DNA of 5,547 nt from DASVFB01 sp045806505 (GTDB lineage: Bacteria; Actinomycetota; Thermoleophilia; Gaiellales; Gaiellaceae). The notes below the pieces were generated by a model. The model saw nothing but the letters and a program-made list of their open reading frames with translations, searched no databases and was not told the DNA's origin. This document shows, one piece after another, positions 1-5,350 of the stretch. Made by a program: the position numbers and the translations under genes. The stretch lies in the NCBI GenBank assembly GCA_045806505.1, contig JBJMJE010000020.1:1-5547 (forward strand). Reading direction: 5' to 3'. How positions within the stretch are numbered: position 1 is the stretch's first letter; each line of letters starts with the position of its first letter.

Positions 1-2
1 TC

Positions 3-161
3 GTTACGGACGGCGTCACGGAGGAGGAGCTGGTGGACTGGTGCAGCGCCCGGCTGGCGCGGTTCAAGGTGCCGAGCTCGGTGCGCTTCGTCGGGGAGAT
101 CCCGCGCAACTCGCTCGGCAAGATCCAGAAGCAGGGACTGCTCGTGGAGACGACCGCGTGA
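3..161 (+). CDS. AMP-forming acyl-CoA ligase, C-terminal end (5' partial)
   Basis: Only the last 52 codons are in the window; the gene begins upstream. The reading frame ends at TGA 159-161. The fragment is the C-terminal lid of an ANL-superfamily adenylate-forming enzyme. It shows the RFKVP stretch (residues 20-24 of the fragment) followed by PRNSLGKIQK (34-43), the A10 motif. The Lys of LGK (about residue 40) is the conserved lysine needed for the adenylation half-reaction. These enzymes join a carboxylic acid to CoA through an acyl-AMP intermediate in the cytoplasm. The substrate pocket lies in the missing N-terminal part, so chain length cannot be read. The PRNSLGKIQK form also resembles malonyl-CoA synthetases (MatB type), which is possible but unproven. 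The stop overlaps the start of the TetR gene by 4 bases, so the ligase belongs to the same operon. Confidence 0.88.
   Translation, partial: VTDGVTEEELVDWCSARLARFKVPSSVRFVGEIPRNSLGKIQKQGLLVETTA
146..149 (+). promoter_or_regulatory. Ribosome binding site for the TetR gene
   Basis: GGAG lies 8 bases before the GTG at 158, inside the end of the ligase gene. It supports GTG 158 as the start rather than an upstream in-frame ATG at 41, which would read out of frame across the ligase C-terminus. Confidence 0.55.
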
Positions 162-760
162 GCGTCACCGGCGCAGACGGGCGCACGCTGTCGGCGCGCG
201 GCGTCGAGACGCGCACGAAGCTGCTCGAGGCGGCCGAGCAGGTCTTCGGCGAGCTCGGCTACCACGACGCGTCGATCGTGAAGATCACGGAGGCCGCCGG
301 CGTCGCGCAGGGCACGTTCTACCTCTATTTCGCCGGGAAGCAGGAGATCTTCGAGGAGGTCGTGCGCGACATGAACCGGCGCGTGCGGCATGCGATGGCA
401 CGCGGCGCGGAGGCCGGGCGGACGCGCGTCGAGGCCGAGCTGCTCGGCTTCCGTGCGTACTTCGAGTTCGCCGCGAAGAACGGCGCGCTCTACCGGATCA
501 TCCGGCAGGCGGAGTTCGTCGCACCGCAGACGCTGCACGAGCACTACGACGCGATCGCATCCGGTTACGTCGCGGCGCTCGAGGCGGCGATGGACGGGGG
601 CGAGGTGCAGCGGATGGATCCGCAGGTCCTCGCGTGGGCGCTGATGGGCATGGGCGAGCTGCTCGGCATGCGCTGGATCGTGTGGGAGGGCGCACGCGAG
701 GTGCCGCCGGAGCTGCTGACGGAGATGCAGAAGCTGATCGTGCGGGTGATGGGCGCTTGA
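158..760 (+). CDS. TetR/AcrR family transcriptional regulator
   Basis: This is a 200-residue protein, the usual TetR size. The N-terminal DNA-binding domain spans about residues 17-65. Helix 1 is in TRTKLLEAAEQVFGELGY (18-35), and the helix-turn-helix is SIVKITEAAGVAQGTFYLYF (39-58), ending with the typical YLYFAGKQEIF before the core. Residues 75-200 form the variable helical ligand-binding and dimerisation domain, with a hydrophobic stretch WALMGMGELLGMRW at 160-173. GTG 158 is chosen because it overlaps the ligase stop (GTGA), has GGAG 8 bases upstream and gives a standard N-terminus. Its place between an acyl-CoA ligase and a condensing enzyme suggests it represses this operon and responds to an acyl-CoA or related acid. 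That is inference: the ligand cannot be read from the sequence. Its own stop overlaps the next start (TTGA). Confidence 0.93.
   Translation: MSVTGADGRTLSARGVETRTKLLEAAEQVFGELGYHDASIVKITEAAGVAQGTFYLYFAGKQEIFEEVVRDMNRRVRHAMARGAEAGRTRVEAELLGFRAYFEFAAKNGALYRIIRQAEFVAPQTLHEHYDAIASGYVAALEAAMDGGEVQRMDPQVLAWALMGMGELLGMRWIVWEGAREVPPELLTEMQKLIVRVMGA
745..750 (+). promoter_or_regulatory. Ribosome binding site deciding a TTG start
   Basis: GGTGAT matches the extended anti-Shine-Dalgarno complement (the GGTGAT part of GGAGGTGAT). It sits 6 bases before TTG 757, inside the last codons of the TetR gene. No other in-frame start codon lies in a sensible position, so this site supports the rare TTG start of the condensing-enzyme gene. 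Confidence 0.6.
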
Positions 761-1755
761 CCCGCGTTTCGCTCGCCGCGACGGCGTCGTACCTGCCGGA
801 GCGGTGGATGCCCGCGGCCGAGGTCGCGGTCGCGAGCGGGGTTCCCGAGCAGGTGCTCGTCGAGAAGTTCGCGTTGCGCGGCAAGCACATTGCCGCGAGC
901 GACGAGCACGTCAGCGACATGTCGGTGCGCGCGTGCGAGGCGCTGCTCGCCGAGGCTGACGTCGATCCCGAGTCGATCGACGTCGTCATGTACTTCGGCT
1001 CGATGTGGAAGGACTACGCGGTCTGGCAGGCGGCGCCGTGGATCGCGCACCGCATCGGCGCGTCGAACGCCTACGCCGTGGAGTACGACAACGTGTCCTG
1101 CGGCACGCCGGTCGCCTTGCGTATGGCGAAGGACATGCTCGTGGCCGAACCCGACCTGCGAAACGTCCTGCTCGTCGGCGCGTGCCGCGAGTCTTACCTG
1201 CTCGACTACGACAACGTTCGCTCGCGCTTCATGTTCAACTTCGGCGACGGCGCCGCAGCGGGGCTGCTCGTGAAGGACGGCGAGCGCAACGAGTTGCTCG
1301 GGTCACACGGTCTGACCGACGGGTCGCTCTCGTTGCAGGTGAAGGTCGCGCGCGGCGGCAGCGTGCACATGAACGACGGCTATCCATTCCTCGACGTCGA
1401 GGATCCGGCGGCGATGAAGGAGCAGCTCGACGGCTCGAGCCTGCGCAACTTCGTCCGTGCCGCCGACGGCGCTCTCGGGCGATCGGGCCTGACGCGCGGC
1501 GACGTCTCGTTTCTCTGCGCGCTGCACATGAAGCGGTCGATGCACGTCGCGCTCTGCGAGGCGCTCGGCGTCGATCCCGCGCGCGCCGAAGTGCTCGACG
1601 ACACCGGGCACATGAGCGGCGTCGACACGCTGCTGTCGCTCGACCGTGCGGCGCGCGCCGGGACGTTGAGCGACGGCGACGTCGTGCTCCTGCTCGCGGC
1701 GGGCACCGGGTACACGTGGGCGGCCAGCGTCATCCGCTGGGGCCCGCTCGCGTGA
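757..1755 (+). CDS. Ketoacyl synthase III-like (thiolase-fold) condensing enzyme with a Cys-His-His active site
   Basis: This is a 332-residue protein with the length and layout of KAS III/FabH-like enzymes. The N-terminal strand TRVSLAATASYLPERW begins directly at TTG 757. The nucleophile is Cys115 in NVSCGTPVAL, GDGAAAGLLV is at about 166-175, and the C-terminal signature GTGYTWAASVIRW lies near the end. His257 is in ALHMKRSMH, the place of the FabH HQAN motif. The position of the third catalytic residue, normally Asn in GNTSA, reads TGHMSG and gives His285. Members of this fold usually take an acyl group from CoA or ACP onto Cys and condense it with a malonyl or acyl-CoA partner. With HMKRS and GHMSG motifs this is not an ordinary FabH. 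From memory, KAS III-like proteins of uncharacterised role in Firmicutes share these motifs, so the change is probably a subfamily trait rather than damage. It is coupled by 4-base overlaps to TetR upstream and the dehydrogenase downstream. The exact reaction is unknown. Confidence 0.85.
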   Translation: MTRVSLAATASYLPERWMPAAEVAVASGVPEQVLVEKFALRGKHIAASDEHVSDMSVRACEALLAEADVDPESIDVVMYFGSMWKDYAVWQAAPWIAHRIGASNAYAVEYDNVSCGTPVALRMAKDMLVAEPDLRNVLLVGACRESYLLDYDNVRSRFMFNFGDGAAAGLLVKDGERNELLGSHGLTDGSLSLQVKVARGGSVHMNDGYPFLDVEDPAAMKEQLDGSSLRNFVRAADGALGRSGLTRGDVSFLCALHMKRSMHVALCEALGVDPARAEVLDDTGHMSGVDTLLSLDRAARAGTLSDGDVVLLLAAGTGYTWAASVIRWGPLA

Positions 1756-2456
1756 AGGCCGCGCTCGTGACGGGCGCCGCCGGAGGGATCGGCAGTGCCG
1801 TCGTCGAGCGGCTCGAGACCGACGGCTGGTCCGTCCACGGCGTCGATGTCGCCGACGCCGACCTGACGACGCGCGAGGGCAACCGCGTCGTCGTCGACGC
1901 TGCGCTCGAGCGCTTCGGCCGGCTCGACGCGGTCGTCGCAAACGCGGGCTTCCAGCACGTCGCGCGCGTCGAGGAGTTTCCGGAGGAGCAGTGGGACCGG
2001 CTGCTCGCGCTGCTGCTGACGAGCCCGTTCCTCCTTGCGAAATACGCGTGGCCTGCGCTCCGCGAGCACGGCGACGGCCGGTTCGTGGCGATGGCGTCCG
2101 CGCACTCGCTCACGGCGTCGCCGTTCAAGGCGGGCTACGTGGCGGCGAAGCACGGCGTGCTCGGGCTGATCCGGACGCTCGCGCTCGAGGGCGCGGAGCA
2201 CGGGATCACCGCCGCGGCCGTCTGCCCGTGTTACGTGCGCACGCCGCTCGTCGAGGCGCAGACGGCGGCCCAGGCGGTCGCGCACGGCCTCCCCGAAGAG
2301 CGCGTCCTCGAGGACGTCATCCTCGAGCGGCAGGCGGTCAAGCGGCTGCTCGAGCCGGGCGAGGTGGCTGACGTCGTCGCGTTCCTGCTCGGGCCGAGCG
2401 GCCGCGGGTTCACGGGAACGCCCGTCGTGCTCGACCTCGGCTGGACCGCGCGCTGA
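1752..2456 (+). CDS. Short-chain dehydrogenase, 3-hydroxybutyrate dehydrogenase-like
   Basis: This is a 234-residue classical SDR. The cofactor motif TGAAGGIG is at residues 7-14, and Asp32 at the end of strand 2 points to NAD(H). NAG is at 64-66; Ser116, Tyr129 and Lys133 (YVAAK) are catalytic. Residues known to hold the substrate in D-3-hydroxybutyrate dehydrogenase are all present at matching spacing: Gln68 (NAGFQH), His118, Lys126 and Gln170 (LVEAQ). The protein ends in the family-like GWTAR. The expected reaction is the NAD-linked interconversion of (R)-3-hydroxybutyrate and acetoacetate in the cytoplasm, or a close analogue. Three things are odd: the segment between the nucleotide motif and NAG is about 23 residues shorter than in the well-studied enzymes, the tetrad Asn is replaced by Leu88, and the usual PG before the substrate loop is Pro159-Cys160. 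The GTG start overlaps the upstream stop (GTGA). Another short 3-oxo acid is a possible substrate. Confidence 0.9.
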   Translation: MKAALVTGAAGGIGSAVVERLETDGWSVHGVDVADADLTTREGNRVVVDAALERFGRLDAVVANAGFQHVARVEEFPEEQWDRLLALLLTSPFLLAKYAWPALREHGDGRFVAMASAHSLTASPFKAGYVAAKHGVLGLIRTLALEGAEHGITAAAVCPCYVRTPLVEAQTAAQAVAHGLPEERVLEDVILERQAVKRLLEPGEVADVVAFLLGPSGRGFTGTPVVLDLGWTAR

Positions 2457-2460
2457 ACCG

Positions 2461-3270
2461 TCAGGCGTCGCGCGTTGCGGTGCGCCACGCGCCGATGGCG
2501 ATCGCGACCACGACCCAGAGGATCGGCACGGCGACGGCCGCTGCAACGGAGGCGCCGATGTCCGGTCCCTCGTTCACGTACTTCACGACGGCGTCGGGTG
2601 CGAGGCGGACGAAGCTGATGTGCGGCACGGCCTCGCGTGCGGCGCCGAGCGCGCCGATCGCCGTGAGGATGTGCGAGACGATCGTCCGCCACGCGATCAG
2701 GATCCCGATCGTGTACGCGCGCGAGCCGGTGACGGACGCGAGGCCGAGCGCGATCACGAAGTAGAACGCCATGTTCGCGAGCACCCAAATCCCGGACTCG
2801 ATCAGGAGCGACGTCGACGGCGCCTGCAGGTAGCCGTTCCCGAGCCCGCTGACGAGCGCCGATAGCGTGTACGCCGCCGCCACGAACGGCAGCAGGTACA
2901 GCAGACCTCCGGGAATGCGGGCGCCGAAGAGCGCAACGCGCGAGCGACCGGTGACGACGAGCTCGCGGAAGACGCCGGCGTTGACGTCGTCGGCGCCGGC
3001 CGCGGCTCCGACGATGATCGCCGCAACGCTTCCGAGGAGGATCAGTGCCGACAGGGCTCCTCCGAGATTCGCGATGCCGCCCGGCGGCCCGTGGTGATCC
3101 GGATTCGCCGCGTGCAGGATCGCGAGAATGCCGAACGCCAGCACCTGCGGCACGATTGTGAGTACCGTCACCGTGACGAGGAGGCCGCGCCGCTTGCGCA
3201 GCTTGAGCGTCTCGGCGCGCGGCAGCCCGAACGGGCGCACGCGCGGTGCCGCTGCGGGAGCGACCGTCAC
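2461..3270 (-). CDS. ABC-2 type transporter permease
   Basis: This is a 269-residue integral membrane protein. A basic amphipathic N-terminus (LPRAETLKLRKRR, about 16-28) leads into six hydrophobic segments at roughly 29-52, 66-92, 119-141, 158-180, 185-208 and 238-261. This is the standard ABC-2 (drug, lipid or polysaccharide exporter) permease plan, including the cytoplasmic loop around FRELVVTGRSR (101-111) that usually contacts the ATPase. The short first outer loop holds three His (53, 59, 60). GTG 3270 is chosen because it overlaps the ATPase stop (GTGA) and has GGAGGA 6 bases upstream. It probably dimerises and pairs with the ATPase encoded just before it to export an unknown substrate. 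The gene ends 4 bases from the convergent dehydrogenase stop. Confidence 0.88.
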   Translation of the reverse strand: MTVAPAAAPRVRPFGLPRAETLKLRKRRGLLVTVTVLTIVPQVLAFGILAILHAANPDHHGPPGGIANLGGALSALILLGSVAAIIVGAAAGADDVNAGVFRELVVTGRSRVALFGARIPGGLLYLLPFVAAAYTLSALVSGLGNGYLQAPSTSLLIESGIWVLANMAFYFVIALGLASVTGSRAYTIGILIAWRTIVSHILTAIGALGAAREAVPHISFVRLAPDAVVKYVNEGPDIGASVAAAVAVPILWVVVAIAIGAWRTATRDA

Positions 3271-4196
3271 TCGGCGTCCTCCAGTCGCGACGTGATCGCG
3301 AGGAACCGCTCCTCGAGCGACGCGTGCACCGGCTCGAGCCGGTGCACGCGGATGCCGGCTTCGACGAGGCGCCGGTTGACATCCGCGATCGCGCCGGCGT
3401 CGGCGAGTGTGACGTGGATGACGCCGTCCTCGACGTTCGCGCCGCTGACTTCGGGACTGCCCGCGAGGAGGCGCAGCGCGTCGGTCTCGCGGTCGACGCC
3501 GATCAACACGCGGGGCTGCCCGCCGCCGCGGAGCTCGTCGAGCGAGCCCATCGCGACGATCTCCCCCTGGTCGACGATCGCGACCTGGTCGCACGTCTTC
3601 TCGACCTCGTCGAGGATGTGCGACGAGAGCATCACGGTTCGGCCTTCGTCTACGAGCGCGCGCAGCAGGTTGCGGAACTCGAGGATGCCCGCCGGGTCGA
3701 GGCCGTTCATCGGCTCGTCGAGGCTCAGCAGGTCCGGGTCGGCGAGCAGACAGCGCGCGATGCCGAGCCGCTGGCGCATCCCCATCGAGTACGTCTTCAC
3801 GCGGTCGCCTGCGCGGTGCGCGAGCCCGACGCGCTCGATCGCGGGCTCGATCCGCGCAAAAGCTTCGCGCCCGCGCGCAGCGGCGACGACGGCAAGGTTC
3901 TCCCGCGCGTTCAGGTGCCCGTGGAAACGCGGCTCCTCGACGATGGCGCCGACGCGCGAGAGCGCCTCCGCGCGCCGCTCGGGCACGGGCATGCCGCGCA
4001 GGCTCATCGTCCCGCCGTTCGCGCGCGTCAGACCGAGCAGCATGCGGATCAGCGTCGTCTTGCCGGCGCCGTTCGGGCCGAGGTAGCCGAATGCGACACC
4101 GCGGGGGACGCGGAGGTCGACGCCCTTCACGACGGTGCGGCTCCCGAAGCGCTTCGTCAGCCCGTTCGTCTCGACGACGTATTCGTTCTCCGGCAC
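3267..4196 (-). CDS. ABC transporter ATP-binding protein (DrrA/BcrA/NatA-like)
   Basis: This 309-residue cytoplasmic ATPase drives the adjacent permease. The Walker A motif GPNGAGKTT is at residues 40-48. The Q-loop region reads IVEEP (85-89), with Glu in place of Gln as in many BcrA/DrrA-type exporters. The signature motif is YSMGMRQRLGIA (136-147), Walker B plus the catalytic Glu is LLSLDEP (156-162), the D-loop is NGLD (164-167), and the switch His is 193 in SSHILDE. Residues from about 225 form the small C-terminal domain of this family, ending in the typical SLEERFLAIT. The start is GTG 4196; AGGG lies 7 bases upstream and overlaps a possible -10 element. It overlaps the permease by 4 bases, so ATPase and permease form a two-gene operon transcribed divergently from the sigma factor gene. 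The substrate (drug, peptide, lipid or metal complex) cannot be told. A perfect palindrome is embedded in codons 283-292. Confidence 0.95.
   Translation of the reverse strand: MPENEYVVETNGLTKRFGSRTVVKGVDLRVPRGVAFGYLGPNGAGKTTLIRMLLGLTRANGGTMSLRGMPVPERRAEALSRVGAIVEEPRFHGHLNARENLAVVAAARGREAFARIEPAIERVGLAHRAGDRVKTYSMGMRQRLGIARCLLADPDLLSLDEPMNGLDPAGILEFRNLLRALVDEGRTVMLSSHILDEVEKTCDQVAIVDQGEIVAMGSLDELRGGGQPRVLIGVDRETDALRLLAGSPEVSGANVEDGVIHVTLADAGAIADVNRRLVEAGIRVHRLEPVHASLEERFLAITSRLEDAE
3277..3282 (-). promoter_or_regulatory. Ribosome binding site for the ABC permease
   Basis: On the minus strand GGAGGA ends 6 bases before GTG 3270. It lies within the last codons of the ATPase gene and fixes the permease start. 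Confidence 0.7.
3321..3350. repeat. Perfect 30-bp palindrome inside the ATPase gene
   Basis: Two 15-base arms (CGCGTGCACCGGCTC and its exact reverse complement) meet with no spacer. The palindrome is in frame with the ATPase and encodes R283 to A292 (RVHRLEPVHA); the same ten residues are read from the opposite strand. In mRNA it could fold into a stem of about 13 bp with a four-base loop, 51 bases upstream of the permease start. It could act as an RNA hairpin, a dimeric-protein binding site or a cruciform. Its role is unknown. Confidence 0.9.
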
Positions 4197-4202
4197 CGTT
4201 CG

Positions 4203-4208
4203 ACCCTA
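4203..4208 (-). promoter_or_regulatory. Possible -10 element of the ABC operon (leaderless start)
   Basis: The minus strand reads TAGGGT, fitting the TANNNT -10 pattern common in actinobacteria, with 6 bases between it and GTG 4196. That spacing would place the transcription start at or next to the start codon, giving a leaderless mRNA. No good -35 is seen. The same bases also contain AGGG, which could instead be a ribosome binding site, so the two readings compete. Confidence 0.35.
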
Positions 4209-4211
4209 TCG

Positions 4212-4243
4212 CGGCCGCTAACGGCGTTGGCTTTCCGCGGCCG
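4212..4243. repeat. Inverted repeat in the divergent promoter region
   Basis: CGGCCGC (4212-4218) and GCGGCCG (4237-4243) are 7-base inverted arms separated by 18 bases, nearly centred in the 66-bp region between the two divergent genes. Inside lies a shorter one, AACG-G-CGTT (4220-4228). Either could be an operator for a dimeric regulator, but such short G/C arms arise easily by chance in this DNA. Confidence 0.3.
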
Positions 4244-4256
4244 GCGGCGATATGTG
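4227..4256 (+). promoter_or_regulatory. Possible promoter of the sigma factor gene
   Basis: TTGGCT (4227-4232) and TATGTG (4251-4256) are separated by 18 bases, a fair housekeeping-type -35/-10 pair. The -10 ends 6 bases before ATG 4263, so transcription would begin at or near the start codon. This fits the lack of a clear Shine-Dalgarno sequence. It is a motif match by eye only. Confidence 0.35.
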
Positions 4257-4262
4257 AGCGTG

Positions 4263-5339
4263 ATGGACGAGACGCTGCAGGAGCTGTGGCGCGCACCGGT
4301 GCGTAGGCGCCTCGTGCGGTTGTGCGCGGCGATCTCGGGCGATCCGGCCGCGGCGGAGGATCTCGCGCAGGAGACGCTGCTCGAGGCGTGGCGGAACGCG
4401 CACAAGCTTCGCGACCCGAGCGGGGCCGAGCGGTGGCTCGCGGCGATTGCGCGGAACGTGTGTCTGCGGAGCGCCCGGCGCCGCGGACGCCGGCCGTTGT
4501 TGCTGCGTGACGCAGTTGCGGGCGACGAGGTCGACCTCGATGCCGGGCTCGAGCGCGCGGAGCTGCTCGAGTTGCTCGACCGTGCGCTCGCGCTGCTCCC
4601 GCCCGAGACGCGAGACGCATTCGTCCAGCGCTATGTCGACGACGCGCCGCACGGCGAGATCGCGGCGCGGCTGGGCATCTCCCAGGACGCCGTGTCGATG
4701 CGGCTGGCGCGCGGCAAGAGCGTGTTGCGGCGGATACTCGCCGCCGAGCTCGGGCACGAGGCGGACGTCGAATGGCGCGAGACGCGCGTGTGGTGCGGCC
4801 AGTGCGGCCTGCGCAAGCTCGCGATGCGAGACCGGCGAGTGAACGACGCCGTGACGTTCAGCTGCCCCGACTGCTCGCCGGGCGTTCCGGGATCCGACTT
4901 TCCGCTCGGGAATCCGCACTTCGCCGAACTCGTCGGCGGTCTCGTCCGGCCGAGCGCGATCCTCGCGCGGACGGGAGACTGGCTGCAGCGGTACTTCGGC
5001 GGCGGCGCCGGCGCGTCCGACGTCTGCACGCGGTGCGGCCGCGCTGTCATGGTGGCGCGCTACCGCCGCGCCGAGAGCCGCAATCGCGACGGGCTCTACG
5101 TCGCCTGCGACGGATGCGGCGAGCAGGTGTCGTCGTCGGTCGAGGGTCTGGCGCTCGCCCGCGCGGAGGTCCGGCGCTTCCGGCGCGAGCACCCGCGGAC
5201 GCGGCTGCTGCCGCGGCGCGACCTCGACTTCGGCGGCGTGCCTTCCTTCGCGGTTCGCGCCGAGGACGTCCTCGGCCGCAGCGCTGTCGACGTCGTGTTC
5301 GCCGGCGAGACGTTCCGCGTGCTCGCCGTCGTGCGCTAA
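4263..5339 (+). CDS. ECF-type RNA polymerase sigma factor with a double zinc-ribbon C-terminal extension
   Basis: This is a 358-residue protein, much longer than the usual 160-200 residues of ECF sigma factors. Region 2 covers about residues 14-77: EDLAQETLLEAWRN (32-45) is the core-binding and -10 part, and WLAAIARNVCLRSARRRGRR (58-77) is region 2.4. Region 4 covers about 100-160, with the helix-turn-helix HGEIAARLGISQDAVSMRLARGKSVLRR (130-157). The extension then holds Cys178/Cys181 with Cys201/Cys204 and Cys255/Cys258 with Cys282/Cys285, two CxxC...CxxC pairs typical of zinc ribbons. They are joined by a stretch of about 50 residues and followed by a basic, Cys-free tail (about 296-358). 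ATG 4263 is preferred over in-frame GTG 4254 and 4260 because the likely -10 element overlaps 4254. The protein should direct RNA polymerase to a small promoter set. No neighbouring anti-sigma gene is seen, so the Cys domain may sense metal or redox state. The divergent ABC operon is the obvious candidate target. Confidence 0.87.
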   Translation: MDETLQELWRAPVRRRLVRLCAAISGDPAAAEDLAQETLLEAWRNAHKLRDPSGAERWLAAIARNVCLRSARRRGRRPLLLRDAVAGDEVDLDAGLERAELLELLDRALALLPPETRDAFVQRYVDDAPHGEIAARLGISQDAVSMRLARGKSVLRRILAAELGHEADVEWRETRVWCGQCGLRKLAMRDRRVNDAVTFSCPDCSPGVPGSDFPLGNPHFAELVGGLVRPSAILARTGDWLQRYFGGGAGASDVCTRCGRAVMVARYRRAESRNRDGLYVACDGCGEQVSSSVEGLALARAEVRRFRREHPRTRLLPRRDLDFGGVPSFAVRAEDVLGRSAVDVVFAGETFRVLAVVR

Positions 5340-5350
5340 GCGCTCTCGAG

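Noticed and set aside
41..157. ATG 41 as start of the TetR protein
   Set aside because: The extra 39 residues overlap the conserved C-terminus of the ligase in another frame and are not part of any TetR fold.
634..756. ATG 634 as start of the condensing enzyme
   Set aside because: It overlaps the TetR C-terminal coding region, and the extra residues are Gly/Arg/Ala-rich. The KAS III fold begins just after TTG 757, which has a good ribosome binding site.
1902..1913. 12-bp palindrome GCGCTCGAGCGC in the dehydrogenase gene
   Set aside because: It is short and made of common GC-rich codons, so it is expected by chance, unlike the 30-bp palindrome at 3321-3350.
3246..4262. In-frame extension of the sigma factor upstream to 3246
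   Set aside because: This part is antisense to the ATPase and shows no domain. ECF region 2 begins right after ATG 4263.
4254..4262. GTG 4254 or GTG 4260 as the sigma factor start
   Set aside because: Possible, but they add only one to three residues and GTG 4254 falls inside the likely -10 hexamer. ATG 4263 is simpler.
2461..4620. A minus-strand open frame of 719 codons covering the permease, the ATPase and part of the sigma gene
   Set aside because: Only the last 269 codons look like protein (six membrane helices). The rest is Arg/Ala/Pro-rich shadow coding, out of frame with the clear ATPase at 3267-4196.
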